A DNA stretch of 64,000 nucleotides from Variovorax paradoxus EPS (GTDB taxonomy: Bacteria > Pseudomonadota > Gammaproteobacteria > Burkholderiales > Burkholderiaceae_C): the NCBI RefSeq assembly GCF_000184745.1, contig NC_014931.1, positions 5,766,001-5,830,000 on the forward strand, given 5' to 3'. Numbering within the stretch: position 1 is the stretch's first letter; each line of letters begins with the position of its first letter. The translations under genes were made by a program, and so were the position numbers. Under the pieces are notes generated by a model. That model had not been told where the DNA came from, did no database searches, and saw only the letters and a list, made by a program, of their open reading frames with translations. Of this stretch, positions 51,248 through 62,868 are shown in pieces.

Positions 51248-52042
51248 TCAGCCCGCGAGCCAGGAAGGCTTGCGCTTCTGCAGGAAGGCCTGCACGCCCT
51301 CGCGGCCTTCTTCGCTCGCGCGGATATCGGCGATGCCCTCGACCGTCTTGGCGATGAGCGCGTCGTCGATCTCGCGGCCGTCCACATCGGCGATCAACTG
51401 CTTGCAGGCGCGCACAGCGGCTGGGCTCGCGCCGGTCAGCGCCTTCAGCAGTTCATCGACCTTGGCGTCCAGCGCGTCGGCGGCCACCACTTCATGCACG
51501 AAGCCGATGCGGTGCGCCTCGGCGGCGGTGAAGCGCTCGGCCGTGAGGAAGTAGCGCTGCGAGGCGCGCGTGCCCATCGCACGCAGCACATACGGGCTGA
51601 TGGTCGCGGGCACGAGGCCGATCTTGACTTCGCTGAGGCAATACCAGGCGGTGTCCACGCTCACGGCCATGTCGCATGCCGCGACGAGGCCCATGCCGCC
51701 CGCATACACATCGCCCTGCACGCGCGCGATGGTGGGCTTGGGGCACTCGGCGATGGTGCGCAGCATGTCGGCCAGCTTGCCCGCGTCGGCGATGTTCTCG
51801 CCCCGCGTGTAGTCGGCCATGCGGCGCATCCAGTTGAGGTTGGCGCCTGCGCAGAAGGCCGGGCCGTTCGCGCCGAGCACGATGGCTTTCACCTGCGGTG
51901 CGGCGCCGGCTTCGGTGAAGGCCTGCGTCAACTCGGCGATCACGACATCGTCGAACGCGTTGCGCGCGTCGGGCTGGTCGAGCCAGATGCGGGCGATGTG
52001 GCCATCGATCGTGAGATCGAGTTTGGTGAAGGTGCTGCTCAT
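51248..52042 (-). CDS. liuC: methylglutaconyl-CoA hydratase (enoyl-CoA hydratase family)
   Basis: A 264-residue crotonase-fold enzyme. The oxyanion-hole segments are GPAFCAGANLNWMRRM and QGDVYAGGMGLVAACD. By position between methylcrotonyl-CoA carboxylase subunits and an isovaleryl-CoA dehydrogenase it should hydrate 3-methylglutaconyl-CoA to HMG-CoA. The start at 52042 (MSSTFTKLDLTIDG) is chosen; a longer reading overlaps the mccB gene. It is 13 bp after mccB. Confidence 0.9.
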   Translation of the reverse strand: MSSTFTKLDLTIDGHIARIWLDQPDARNAFDDVVIAELTQAFTEAGAAPQVKAIVLGANGPAFCAGANLNWMRRMADYTRGENIADAGKLADMLRTIAECPKPTIARVQGDVYAGGMGLVAACDMAVSVDTAWYCLSEVKIGLVPATISPYVLRAMGTRASQRYFLTAERFTAAEAHRIGFVHEVVAADALDAKVDELLKALTGASPAAVRACKQLIADVDGREIDDALIAKTVEGIADIRASEEGREGVQAFLQKRKPSWLAG

Positions 52043-52055
52043 GCCGTGCGCCTCC

Positions 52056-53710
52056 TCACATGCGGAAGATGCCGAACTTCGGCTCGGGGATCGGCGCATT
52101 GCGCGAGGCGGCCAGGCCCAATGCCAGCACACGGCGCGTGTCTGCCGGATCGATGATTCCGTCGTCCCACAAGCGCGCCGTCGCGTAGTACGGATGGCCC
52201 TGGTCTTCGTACTGCTGGCGGATCGGCGCCTTGAAGGCTTCTTCCTCGTCCTTGCTCCAGCTTCCGCCCTTCAATTCGATACCGTCGCGTTTCACCGTGG
52301 CGAGCACGCTCGCGGCCTGCTCGCCGCCCATCACGCTGATGCGCGCGTTGGGCCACATCCAGAGAAAGCGCGGGCTGTACGCGCGGCCGCACATGCCGTA
52401 GTTGCCGGCGCCGAAGCTGCCGCCGATGATGATGGTGAACTTGGGCACGTTGGCGGTGGCCACGGCCGTCACCATCTTGGCGCCGTGGCGCGCGATGCCT
52501 TCGTTCTCGTACTTGCGGCCGACCATGAAGCCGGTGATGTTCTGCAGGAACACCAGCGGGATCTTGCGGTGGCAGCACAGCTCGATGAAGTGCGCGCCCT
52601 TCTGCGCCGACTCGCTGAACAGGATGCCGTTGTTGGCGATGATGCCGACCGGCATGCCTTCGATCTCCGCGAAGCCGCAGACCAGCGTGGCGCCGAAGCG
52701 CGCCTTGAATTCGTGGAACTCGCTGCCGTCCACGATGCGCGCAATGATCTCGCGCACGTCGAAGGGCTTGCGCGTGTCGGTGGGGATCACGCCGTAGAGC
52801 TCTTCGCGCGGGAACTGGGGAGGCACCACCCCGCCCGTTCGGGCTGGGCTTGTCGAAGCCTCGCGCGACACTTCGACAGGCTCAGTGCGAACGGTCCTGT
52901 TGAGATTCGCCACCGCCGAACGCGCGAGTGCCAGCGCATGCAGGTCGTTCTGCGCGAGGTGATCGACCACGCCCGACAGTCGCGTGTGCACGTCGCCGCC
53001 ACCGAGATCTTCGGCCGTGACAACCTCACCGGTCGCAGCCTTCACGAGCGGCGGACCGCCCAGGAAAATCGTGCCCTGGTTCTTCACGATGATCGATTCA
53101 TCGCTCATCGCCGGCACATACGCACCGCCCGCCGTGCACGAGCCCATGACCACCGCGATCTGCGGAATGCCCTGGGCGCTCATGTTGGCCTGGTTGTAGA
53201 AGATGCGGCCGAAGTGATCGCGGTCGGGGAACACCTCGTCCTGGTTCGGCAGGTTGGCGCCGCCCGAGTCGACCAGGTAGATGCAGGGCAGGCGGTTCTG
53301 CTCGGCGATCTCCTGTGCGCGCAGGTGCTTCTTCACCGTCATCGGGTAGTAGGTGCCGCCCTTCACCGTCGCGTCGTTGCAGACGATCATGCAATCGACG
53401 CCGTTCACGCGGCCGATGCCCGCGATGATGCCGGCGCCGGGTGCGGATTCCGCGCCCTTGGCATCGAGGTACATCGCATGCGCGGCGAGTGGCGCGATTT
53501 CGAGGAACGGCGTGCCGGGGTCGAGCAACTCTGCCACGCGATCGCGCGGCAGCAGCTTGCCGCGCGCCGTGTGCTTGGCGCGCGCGGCGTCACCGCCGCC
53601 CTGCTCCACTTTGGCGAACTGCGCGTGCAGGTCGTCGACCAGCGCACGCATCGCTGCGGCATTCGCCTGGAAGTCAGCCGAACGTGCGTTGAGTTTGGTT
53701 TCGAGTTTGC

Positions 53711-53714
<4 letters not shown>
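52056..53714 (-). CDS. liuB: methylcrotonyl-CoA carboxylase carboxyltransferase beta subunit with repeat-derived insert
   Basis: A 552-residue carboxyltransferase transferring carbon from biotin to 3-methylcrotonyl-CoA. It has [34 protein letters not shown], and [26 protein letters not shown] segment of about 20 residues (about 274-295, [20 protein letters not shown]) sits between the two crotonase-like halves and is encoded by an inverted repeat of the intergenic REP-like type, inserted in frame. Other MCC beta proteins are about 535 residues. Whether the enzyme tolerates the insert is unknown, but the frame and all motifs are intact. It overlaps the ligase stop by four bases. Confidence 0.93.
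52835..52894. repeat. palindromic REP-like element inside liuB, copy 2
   Basis: Inverted arms CCGTTCGGGCTGGGCTTGTC... (52835-52859) and ...CTCAGTGCGAACGG (52871-52894) match at about 20 of 24 positions around a loop of about 11. The outer CCGTTCG/CGAACGG and the inner TGTCGAAG/CTTCGACA blocks are shared with the intergenic copy at 40949-41007. The element keeps the reading frame and adds about 20 codons. Confidence 0.92.
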
Positions 53715-55393
<1,679 letters not shown>

Positions 55394-55413
55394 GTTCCTT
55401 GTCTCCTTGTCTT

Positions 55414-55533
55414 GCTCCTTCCCCCTCTGGGGGAAGGTTGGGATGGGGGCAAGCGGCGCATGTTCGTCGCAGTGCTTCATCGAACGCCGCTTGCCCCTAC
55501 CCCTGCCCTCCCCCAGGGGGGGAGGGAGAAAAA
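55414..55533. repeat. GC-rich paired-hairpin repeat, copy B
   Basis: Same plan as the element at 43779: CTTCCCCC...GGGGGAAG on the left, CCTCCCCC...GGGGGGAGG on the right, with GGATGGGGGCAAGCGGCG and CGCCGCTTGCCCCTACCCC extending the stem. It fills the spacer between isovaleryl-CoA dehydrogenase and the AMP-ligase, that is, inside an apparent operon. Confidence 0.88.
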
Positions 55534-55537
55534 CAGC

Positions 55538-56710
55538 TTAGGCCGTTTCCGCGAACAGCTCGCGACCGATCAGCATTCGGCGAATCTCGCTCGTGCCCGC
55601 GCCGATCTCATACAGCTTGGCATCGCGCCACAGCCGCTCGACCGGAAAGTCCTTGGTGTACCCCACGCCGCCCAGCGCCTGGATCGCCTCGCCGGCCATC
55701 CACGTCGCCTTCTCGGCCGAATAGAGAATCGCGCCTGCTGCGTCCTTGCGGAAGGTGCGCGCATGGTCGTTGCGGTCGCAGGCCTTGCCCACGGCATACA
55801 CGTAGGCGCGCGTGGCCTGCCATGTCGAGTACATGTCCGCGAGCTTGCCCTGCATCAGCTGGAACTCGCCGATGCTCTGACCGAATTGCTTTCGCTCGTG
55901 GATGAAGGGCAGCACCGCGTCCATGCACGCGGCCATGATGCCGAGCGGGCCGCCCGAGAGCACGGCGCGTTCGTAGTCGAGGCCGCTCATCAGCACCTTC
56001 GCGCCGAGGCCTTCGCCGCCGAGCACGTTCTCTTCGGGCACTTCGCAGTTGTCGAAGAACAGCGGGTACGTGTTGGAGCCGCGCATGCCGAGCTTGTCGA
56101 GCTTGGTGCCGGCCGAGAAGCCCTTGTAGTTCTTCTCGACGATGAAGGCTGTCATGCCGCGCGCGCCCATCTCGGGTTCGGTCTTGGCGTAGATGACCAA
56201 CGTGTCGGCGTCACCGCCGTTGGTGATCCACATCTTGCCGCCGTTGAGCACGTAGTAGCCGTTCTTCTTCTCGGCCTTGAGCTTCATCCTCACCACGTCG
56301 GAGCCGGCGTTGGGCTCGCTCATGGCCAGCGCGCCGACATGCTCGCCGCTCACCAGCTTGGGCAGGTATTTCTTCTTCTGCGCATCGCTGCCGTTGCGAT
56401 GGATCTGGTTCACGCACAGGTTGGAGTGCGCGCCGTACGACAGGCCCACCGAGGCCGAGGCGCGCGAGACTTCTTCCATGGCCACGATGTGCGCCAGGTA
56501 GCCCAGCTCGGTGCCGCCGAACTCTTCCTTCACCGTCATGCCGTGCAGGCCGAGCTCGCCCAGCTTCTGCCAGAGGTCGTGCGGGAACAGGTTGTCGCGG
56601 TCGATGTCGGCGGCGCGGGGGGCGATTTCGTTCGCGGCAAAGTCCTGGATGGCGCTGCGCAGCGAGTCGATGTCCTCGCCCAGGTCGAAGTTCAGGCCGG
56701 GATCGTGCAT
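55538..56710 (-). CDS. liuA: isovaleryl-CoA dehydrogenase
   Basis: A 390-residue acyl-CoA dehydrogenase oxidising isovaleryl-CoA to 3-methylcrotonyl-CoA. Landmarks: [26 protein letters not shown], and [35 protein letters not shown]. The catalytic Glu is at 247 in [15 protein letters not shown], the helix-G position diagnostic of isovaleryl-CoA dehydrogenases rather than the C-terminal position of most relatives. First gene of the liu operon, divergent from an AraC regulator. The start at 56710 ([11 protein letters not shown]) is preceded by an AGGAGAC site. Confidence 0.94.
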   Translation of the reverse strand: MHDPGLNFDLGEDIDSLRSAIQDFAANEIAPRAADIDRDNLFPHDLWQKLGELGLHGMTVKEEFGGTELGYLAHIVAMEEVSRASASVGLSYGAHSNLCVNQIHRNGSDAQKKKYLPKLVSGEHVGALAMSEPNAGSDVVRMKLKAEKKNGYYVLNGGKMWITNGGDADTLVIYAKTEPEMGARGMTAFIVEKNYKGFSAGTKLDKLGMRGSNTYPLFFDNCEVPEENVLGGEGLGAKVLMSGLDYERAVLSGGPLGIMAACMDAVLPFIHERKQFGQSIGEFQLMQGKLADMYSTWQATRAYVYAVGKACDRNDHARTFRKDAAGAILYSAEKATWMAGEAIQALGGVGYTKDFPVERLWRDAKLYEIGAGTSEIRRMLIGRELFAETA

Positions 56711-56800
56711 GTGTCTTGTCTCCTCTGAGGGGTCGGCGCGCAGGGCTGCCCACGCGGAATGGCGCTTGGAAGAAACGCAGCTTACGCCTCGTCGCGCCGC

Positions 56801-56833
56801 AATTGGCGCCACAATGGTTGCAAATTGCGCCAC
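56801..56833. promoter_or_regulatory. direct repeats, candidate AraC-family operator for the liu operon
   Basis: AATTGGCGCCAC (56801-56812) and AATTGCGCCAC (56823-56833) are near-identical direct repeats whose starts are 22 bp apart, two helical turns, in the spacer between the divergent liuA and AraC-family genes. Direct half-sites at this spacing are typical of AraC-type regulators. Confidence 0.55.
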
Positions 56834-56850
56834 GCCTTCACCGCCCGACC

Positions 56851-57885
56851 ATGACCTCGCCCGCCTTCCTGAAGCCCGCCCGCGCCGTCACCCCCATGGC
56901 CTTCGTGAGAGCCATCGCGAAGGGCTATGAGCGCTACGGCATGGACCCCGCCGAGGCCCTGAAGTCGGCACAGATCACGCCGCGCGAATTGGCACGGCCG
57001 GGCGCGCGGGTGACGGCGGCGCAGTTCGAGGCGCTCTCGGAACACGCCATGCAGGAGCTGGACGACGAAGCCCTCGGCTGGTTCTCGCGGCGCCTGCCCT
57101 GGGGCAGCTACGGCATGCTGTGCCGCGCCTCGCTGACCTCGCCCGACCTGGGCGTGGCCATCAAGCGCTGGTGCCGCCACCACCGCCTGCTGACGGAAGA
57201 CATCGGCCTCGCGCTCGAAGTGGCCGGCGGCGTGGCCACGCTGCGCATCACCGAGAACCGCCCGCTGGACGAGGCCTTCCGCGAGTTCTGCCTGGTTACC
57301 AGCCTGCGCTTCATGCACGGCTACATGTGCTGGGCCATCGATTCGCGCATCTCGCTGCGGAACGCCACCTTCCCGTTCACCGCGCCGCCGCACCGCGACG
57401 CCTACGCGCCGATGTTCACGCCCGAAGTGCGCTTCGACGCACCGCAGGCCACCATCAGCTTCGACGAGCGCTACCTCGCCCTGCCGCTGCAGCGCGACGA
57501 GCGCGCGCTGCGCACCATGCTCAAGCGCGCGCTGCCGCTCACGATCCTGCAATACCGCCGCGATCGCCTGCTGGGCCAGCGCGTGCGCGAGTTGTTGCGC
57601 TCGCGCGCGGCGGAGGCCAGCACTGCCGAGGCGCTGGCGGGGCTGTTGAACGTGTCAGGGCGGACGCTGCACCGGCAGCTGCACGAGGAAGGCACTTCGC
57701 TGCAGACGCTGAAGAACGAAGTGCGCCACGAGCTGGCCGTGGAGCAGTTGCGCCGCACCAATCGCCCGATCAAGCAGGTGGCGCTGGCGGTGGGCTTTCG
57801 CAACGAGAAGAGCTTTTCGCGCGCGTTCCTGCAGTGGACGGGGTATGCGCCAAGGGATTTCCGGCAGCAGGGACCTTCTTCGTGA
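56851..57885 (+). CDS. AraC-family transcriptional regulator (likely liu regulator)
   Basis: A 344-residue regulator with an Arabinose_bd-type ligand-binding domain (about 20-210) and a C-terminal double helix-turn-helix ([25 protein letters not shown] and [33 protein letters not shown]). This architecture is that of OruR/ArgR-type AraC proteins, often activators of amino-acid or fatty-acid catabolism. It is divergent from liuA. The start at 56851 ([12 protein letters not shown]) is taken because the longer frame begins inside the liuA leader. Confidence 0.9.
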   Translation: MTSPAFLKPARAVTPMAFVRAIAKGYERYGMDPAEALKSAQITPRELARPGARVTAAQFEALSEHAMQELDDEALGWFSRRLPWGSYGMLCRASLTSPDLGVAIKRWCRHHRLLTEDIGLALEVAGGVATLRITENRPLDEAFREFCLVTSLRFMHGYMCWAIDSRISLRNATFPFTAPPHRDAYAPMFTPEVRFDAPQATISFDERYLALPLQRDERALRTMLKRALPLTILQYRRDRLLGQRVRELLRSRAAEASTAEALAGLLNVSGRTLHRQLHEEGTSLQTLKNEVRHELAVEQLRRTNRPIKQVALAVGFRNEKSFSRAFLQWTGYAPRDFRQQGPSS

Positions 57886-57921
57886 ACTGACGGGGTCCGT
57901 GCTGCTCGTGGCGAGCCGTCG

Positions 57922-58377
57922 TCAGGCAGATGCCGCGGCAGCCATCGCCTGGAACTGCGCGGCCTGCCATGCGTACTCCTCCTCGAACGCGTCGGGGTCC
58001 TTGAGCGCATAGGCGCCATAGGCATAGACCGTGGCATACGCCGCGTAGTCGGCGGCTTCGAGCGCCTGTCCGGCCAGCGCCTTGGAAACCGCGTAAGTGG
58101 CGGACACCGCCGCATGCGCCGCGCCATCAATGGAGCCCGACCCCGGATGGCTGCCGGCCGTGGCGGCTGCGCGCTGCCGCGCCGACGCCAGTGCGGCCGC
58201 ATCGCATCGGCCTTCGAGAAAGGCACCGAGGGTGTCCAGGCAATCGATGGCCTCCGGGGATTCGAGCAAGTGCCGCACGCGCTGCACACACGCAAAGCCA
58301 AAGCGCAGCCGCAGCAGCGAATGGGCTTCGGCCTCGAGATCGGCGGCCTTGGCGAGACGCCGGAGTTCGGCGTTCAT
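57922..58377 (-). CDS. helical hypothetical protein
   Basis: A 151-residue, Ala-rich protein that looks all-helical, with no signal peptide or membrane helix. The stretch AVSKALAGQALEAADYAAYATVYAYGAYALKDPDAFEEEYAWQ is rich in Ala/Tyr and may form a repeat-like helical bundle. No family recognised. It precedes a thioredoxin-like gene on the same strand by ORF order but on the downstream side (stop at 57922), and is convergent with the AraC gene. Codon use fits a real gene. Confidence 0.65.
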   Translation of the reverse strand: MNAELRRLAKAADLEAEAHSLLRLRFGFACVQRVRHLLESPEAIDCLDTLGAFLEGRCDAAALASARQRAAATAGSHPGSGSIDGAAHAAVSATYAVSKALAGQALEAADYAAYATVYAYGAYALKDPDAFEEEYAWQAAQFQAMAAAASA

Positions 58378-58389
58378 TTCCTTCTCTCT

Positions 58390-58722
58390 TCAGGCGGAGG
58401 GTGCCGCGGCGATCTTCGCCAGCGCGTCGGCGATCGACTGGCTGTCTTCCGGCCGCACCAGCTTCGCGACTTCCTTGCCGTCACGCATGAACACCAGCGT
58501 CGGCCAGAGCCTCACGTTGAACGAGCGGCCGAGCGGCCGGCCACTGCCGTCCTCGACCTTGATGCGCGGGATGTCGGGGTACTTGGCGAAAGCTTCGGCG
58601 ATGTTCGGTTGCGCGGCCTTGCAGATGCCGCACCAGTTGGTGCCGAACTCGACCACGGCGGGGCCGGTGCGTGCGTCGATCTCGGCGCGGTCGGGCTGTT
58701 CTGTCTTGTATTCGGAGGTCAT
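58390..58722 (-). CDS. thioredoxin-family protein
   Basis: A 110-residue thioredoxin fold. The redox motif is WCGIC (Cys31-Gly-Ile-Cys34) in PAVVEFGTNWCGICKAAQPN, and the cis-Pro loop is VRLWPTLVFMRDGKEVAKLVR. WCGIC differs from the usual WCGPC, so redox potential may differ. The start at 58722 (MTSEYKTEQPDRAE) is the first in-frame Met; longer readings run into the HAD gene. It lies 12 bp before the helical hypothetical gene. Confidence 0.88.
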   Translation of the reverse strand: MTSEYKTEQPDRAEIDARTGPAVVEFGTNWCGICKAAQPNIAEAFAKYPDIPRIKVEDGSGRPLGRSFNVRLWPTLVFMRDGKEVAKLVRPEDSQSIADALAKIAAAPSA

Positions 58723-58796
58723 GGGCTGGGTTCCTTCGTTCCTGCGAATGGAGGGAAAACGGGAGAGGAAACGGTGCCGACCATTCCACCAGAAAA

Positions 58797-59489
58797 TCAG
58801 GCCGCCTGCAGGCCAAAGCCCGATAGCAGCGCCGGCAATTCGGCCATGTCGCTGAACACCCGCACCGCGCCCACGCTCAGCAGCGGACCGGGGCCACTGT
58901 GGCCCGATTCGCCCGTGCTGTAGCCGAACACCGTCGCGCCCGCGGCCACGCCGGCCATCGCGCCTGTGACCGTGTCCTCGACGACGGCGCAGCGCTTCGG
59001 ATCGACGCCCAGCGCTTCGGCAGCGGCGAGGTACACGTCCGGATGCGGCTTGGAGCGCGGCATTTCGTGCCCGCTGAAGATGCGCCCTTCGAAGCAGTCG
59101 AGCAGGCCCACCTTCGCCAACTGCAGCTCGACCTTGTGACGGTCCGCACCCGAGGCGCAGGCGATGCGGCCCTTGAGCATCGCGTGGATCTGGCGGATGG
59201 CCGCGGGGGCGTTGGGGATTGCGGTGAGGTCGCGTTCGAGGGCCTCGTTGCGGCGGGCCCTGAAAAGCTTGAGCCACTCGTCGGTGATCTTCACGCCGGT
59301 CCTGGCTTCGATGAGCGGCGCCTCGTCCTTCACGGCCTTGCCGGTGAAGGTGTTCATCGACTCTTCGGTGGTGAGATGCCAACCGAGTTCGCCGAGCATT
59401 TCGGCGAGCACGCGGTTGGTGATGGGTTCGGAGTCGACTAGGACGCCGTCGCAGTCGAAGAGGACTGCGGCGAAGGGGAATGGGGTCAT
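58797..59489 (-). CDS. HAD-superfamily phosphatase (PGMB/phosphoglycolate-like)
   Basis: A 230-residue HAD IA hydrolase. Motif I is LFDCDGVLVDSEP (nucleophile Asp and general acid Asp), motif II is CASGAD, motif III is KPHPDVY and motif IV is VVEDTVTGAMAG. The DGVLVDSEP stretch is typical of phosphoglycolate phosphatase/beta-phosphoglucomutase relatives. Substrate not evident. Its 5' side adjoins the repeat region starting at 59531. Confidence 0.88.
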   Translation of the reverse strand: MTPFPFAAVLFDCDGVLVDSEPITNRVLAEMLGELGWHLTTEESMNTFTGKAVKDEAPLIEARTGVKITDEWLKLFRARRNEALERDLTAIPNAPAAIRQIHAMLKGRIACASGADRHKVELQLAKVGLLDCFEGRIFSGHEMPRSKPHPDVYLAAAEALGVDPKRCAVVEDTVTGAMAGVAAGATVFGYSTGESGHSGPGPLLSVGAVRVFSDMAELPALLSGFGLQAA

Positions 59490-59530
59490 TGGGGTTTTGT
59501 CTGGTGGCTTGGGACGATGGTAGCAATTGG

Positions 59531-60253
59531 GGTTTTTTTATTTTCCGAGGCCGGGTCTCGCCCCGGCGGGCGACCTACTTTTCTTTGCTTCGCCAAAGAA
59601 AGGTAGGCAAAAGAAAGGCGACCCTGCTGTCTGCGTCCCTGCGCTTCGCTTCGGGCAACCTGCGGTGCTCACGTTCCGCGGGGTCTCGCCCAAACTCGCT
59701 GCGCTCAAACAAGGGCGAGCCCTGATCCGCGAAACGCTCCGCTCCTCGGCGCATACAGAAGGGCTTGGGGACCGACACGCCATCGCTGCGCTCGGCTTGA
59801 ATTGCTCCCTCTCCCCTTGGGGAGAGGGTTGGGGTGAGGGCCGGCGGCACAAAACCACCGCCTCGCCCGCATGAAGGCCGCTGCCCTCACCCCCGCCCTC
59901 TCCCCAAGGGGAGAGGGAGCAAGTCCAGCAGCCCTAAAAAAAGGCGACGCGGCCGAAACGACGCCGAGCGAAGCAAAGGCCCGAGAACTGGCCGAGCGCA
60001 GCGATGGCCCGTCCGGTACCCCACCCCTTCTGGCTGCGCCGAGGAGCGCAGCGTTTCGCGGATCAGGGCTCGCAGCTGTTTGAGCGAAGCGAGTTCTGCG
60101 AGACCCCGCGAACCGCGAGCACCGCAGGTTGCCCCGCAGCGAAGCGAAGGGGTCGCAGACAGTGGGGTCGCCTTTTCTTTGCTTACGTTCTTTTGGCGAA
60201 GCAAAAGAAAGTAAGTCGCCTGCCGGGGCGAGACCCGGCTTCGGGAAAAAACC
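59531..60253. repeat. nested long imperfect inverted repeat, no protein gene
   Basis: About 720 bp between a HAD gene and thiC. The outer arms (left from 59531, right back from 60253) share CCGGGTCTCGCCCCGGC, the run CTTTGCTTCGCCAAAAGAA-like hairpins, and a block CTGATCCGCGAAACGCTCC, in inverted order; the arms are about 250 bp and look roughly 80-85% alike by eye. In the centre (59802-59922) lies a perfect paired-hairpin repeat. Short ORFs in the two arms read a similar peptide (ALIRETLRSSA) because the arms are copies, not because they are genes. No transposase or terminal direct repeat was identified. Confidence 0.9.
59802..59922. repeat. GC-rich paired-hairpin repeat, copy C, perfect arms
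   Basis: The ends TTGCTCCCTCTCCCC and GGGGAGAGGGAGCAA are perfect inverted arms of 27 bp, each itself a hairpin (CCCTCTCCCC TT GGGGAGAGGG). GTTGGGGTGAGGG and CCCTCACCCCCG extend the pairing. Same family as 43779-43884 and 55414-55533, here at the centre of the larger inverted repeat. Confidence 0.93.
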
Positions 60254-62200
<1,947 letters not shown>

Positions 62201-62235
62201 TCACGGAAGGTGGGTGACGAAACCTCGGTCAGGGA

Positions 62236-62327
62236 GTGCAGCTCTTCTTACGCCGGTATGACCCGGATCAAGTTCGCGGGTCGGCAGCTTTGCCATCTCA
62301 GCACACCACATGTGTGCACCCCGGAGC
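62236..62327 (-). promoter_or_regulatory. TPP riboswitch (THI element) before thiC
   Basis: On the minus strand: CTCCGGGGTGC near 62326-62316, CTGAGATGGCAAAGC, then ACCCGCGAACTTGATCCGGG (62280-62262) and TCATACCGGCGTAAGAAG (62261-62244), the conserved THI-box blocks. It lies about 100 bp before the thiC start, likely controlling translation or termination in the remaining leader. Confidence 0.95.
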
Positions 62328-62334
62328 GGGGCCG

Positions 62335-62363
62335 ATTGTGCGAGCCCCGGCCCGGCGCGTCAA
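62335..62363 (-). promoter_or_regulatory. sigma70-type promoter of thiC
   Basis: TTGACG (62363-62358) and CACAAT (62340-62335) on the minus strand are 17 bp apart, just upstream of the riboswitch. Close to consensus. Confidence 0.75.
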
Positions 62364-62369
62364 CCCGTG

Positions 62370-62804
62370 TCAGGCCACGGGGTGTTGCAGATCGCCTTCG
62401 AGGTAGTACCAGCGTTCGCCTTCCCGAACGAAGCGGCTGCGCTCGTGCAGGCGGGTGGCGGCACCGGTGGCGGCGCTGCGCTGGCGCGCGACGAATTCGA
62501 CCTCTGCGTGGTCCGCATCGAGCACCGAGCGCGAGCGGATGTCGAGGCCGAGCCACTTGACGCCCGGCTCGAATTCGATCGATGCCGGTCGCTTCGACAC
62601 ATGCCAGGTGGCCAGCAGGTACTCGGCGCGTTCCAGCACGAAGGCCGAATAGCGCGAGCGCATCAGCGATTCGGCATCGGGGGCGGGCGTGTTCTCGAAA
62701 TCGTCGAGATAGCGGCCACAGCACAGGGCGTAGCCGATGGGTTTGTCGCGGCGGTCGGTGCGGCCGCAGGGGCAAGGTCCGGTGGTGGGATCGATGGCGC
62801 TCAT
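62370..62804 (-). CDS. YchJ-family / SEC-C-type zinc-binding protein
   Basis: A 144-residue protein of the YchJ (UPF0225) family. The N-terminus has the cysteine pattern CPCGRTDRRDKPIGYALCCGRYL, a SEC-C-like metal site, followed by a SnoaL-like domain (about 45-135, LMRSRYSAFVLERAEYLLATWH and VEFVARQRSAATG). Function unknown for the family. It is upstream of the thiC promoter and in the same direction, but the intervening promoter and riboswitch separate the two. Confidence 0.88.
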   Translation of the reverse strand: MSAIDPTTGPCPCGRTDRRDKPIGYALCCGRYLDDFENTPAPDAESLMRSRYSAFVLERAEYLLATWHVSKRPASIEFEPGVKWLGLDIRSRSVLDADHAEVEFVARQRSAATGAATRLHERSRFVREGERWYYLEGDLQHPVA

Positions 62805-62868
62805 GAAGACCGCTATTGGAACACCTCACGGCCATCCCTCCGATGGGGCAACCCCGGAGCCGGGGAAG

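Noticed and set aside
59531-60253. An insertion sequence or prophage remnant
   Set aside because: No transposase, integrase or target-site duplication could be recognised; the region looks like non-coding palindromic repeats.
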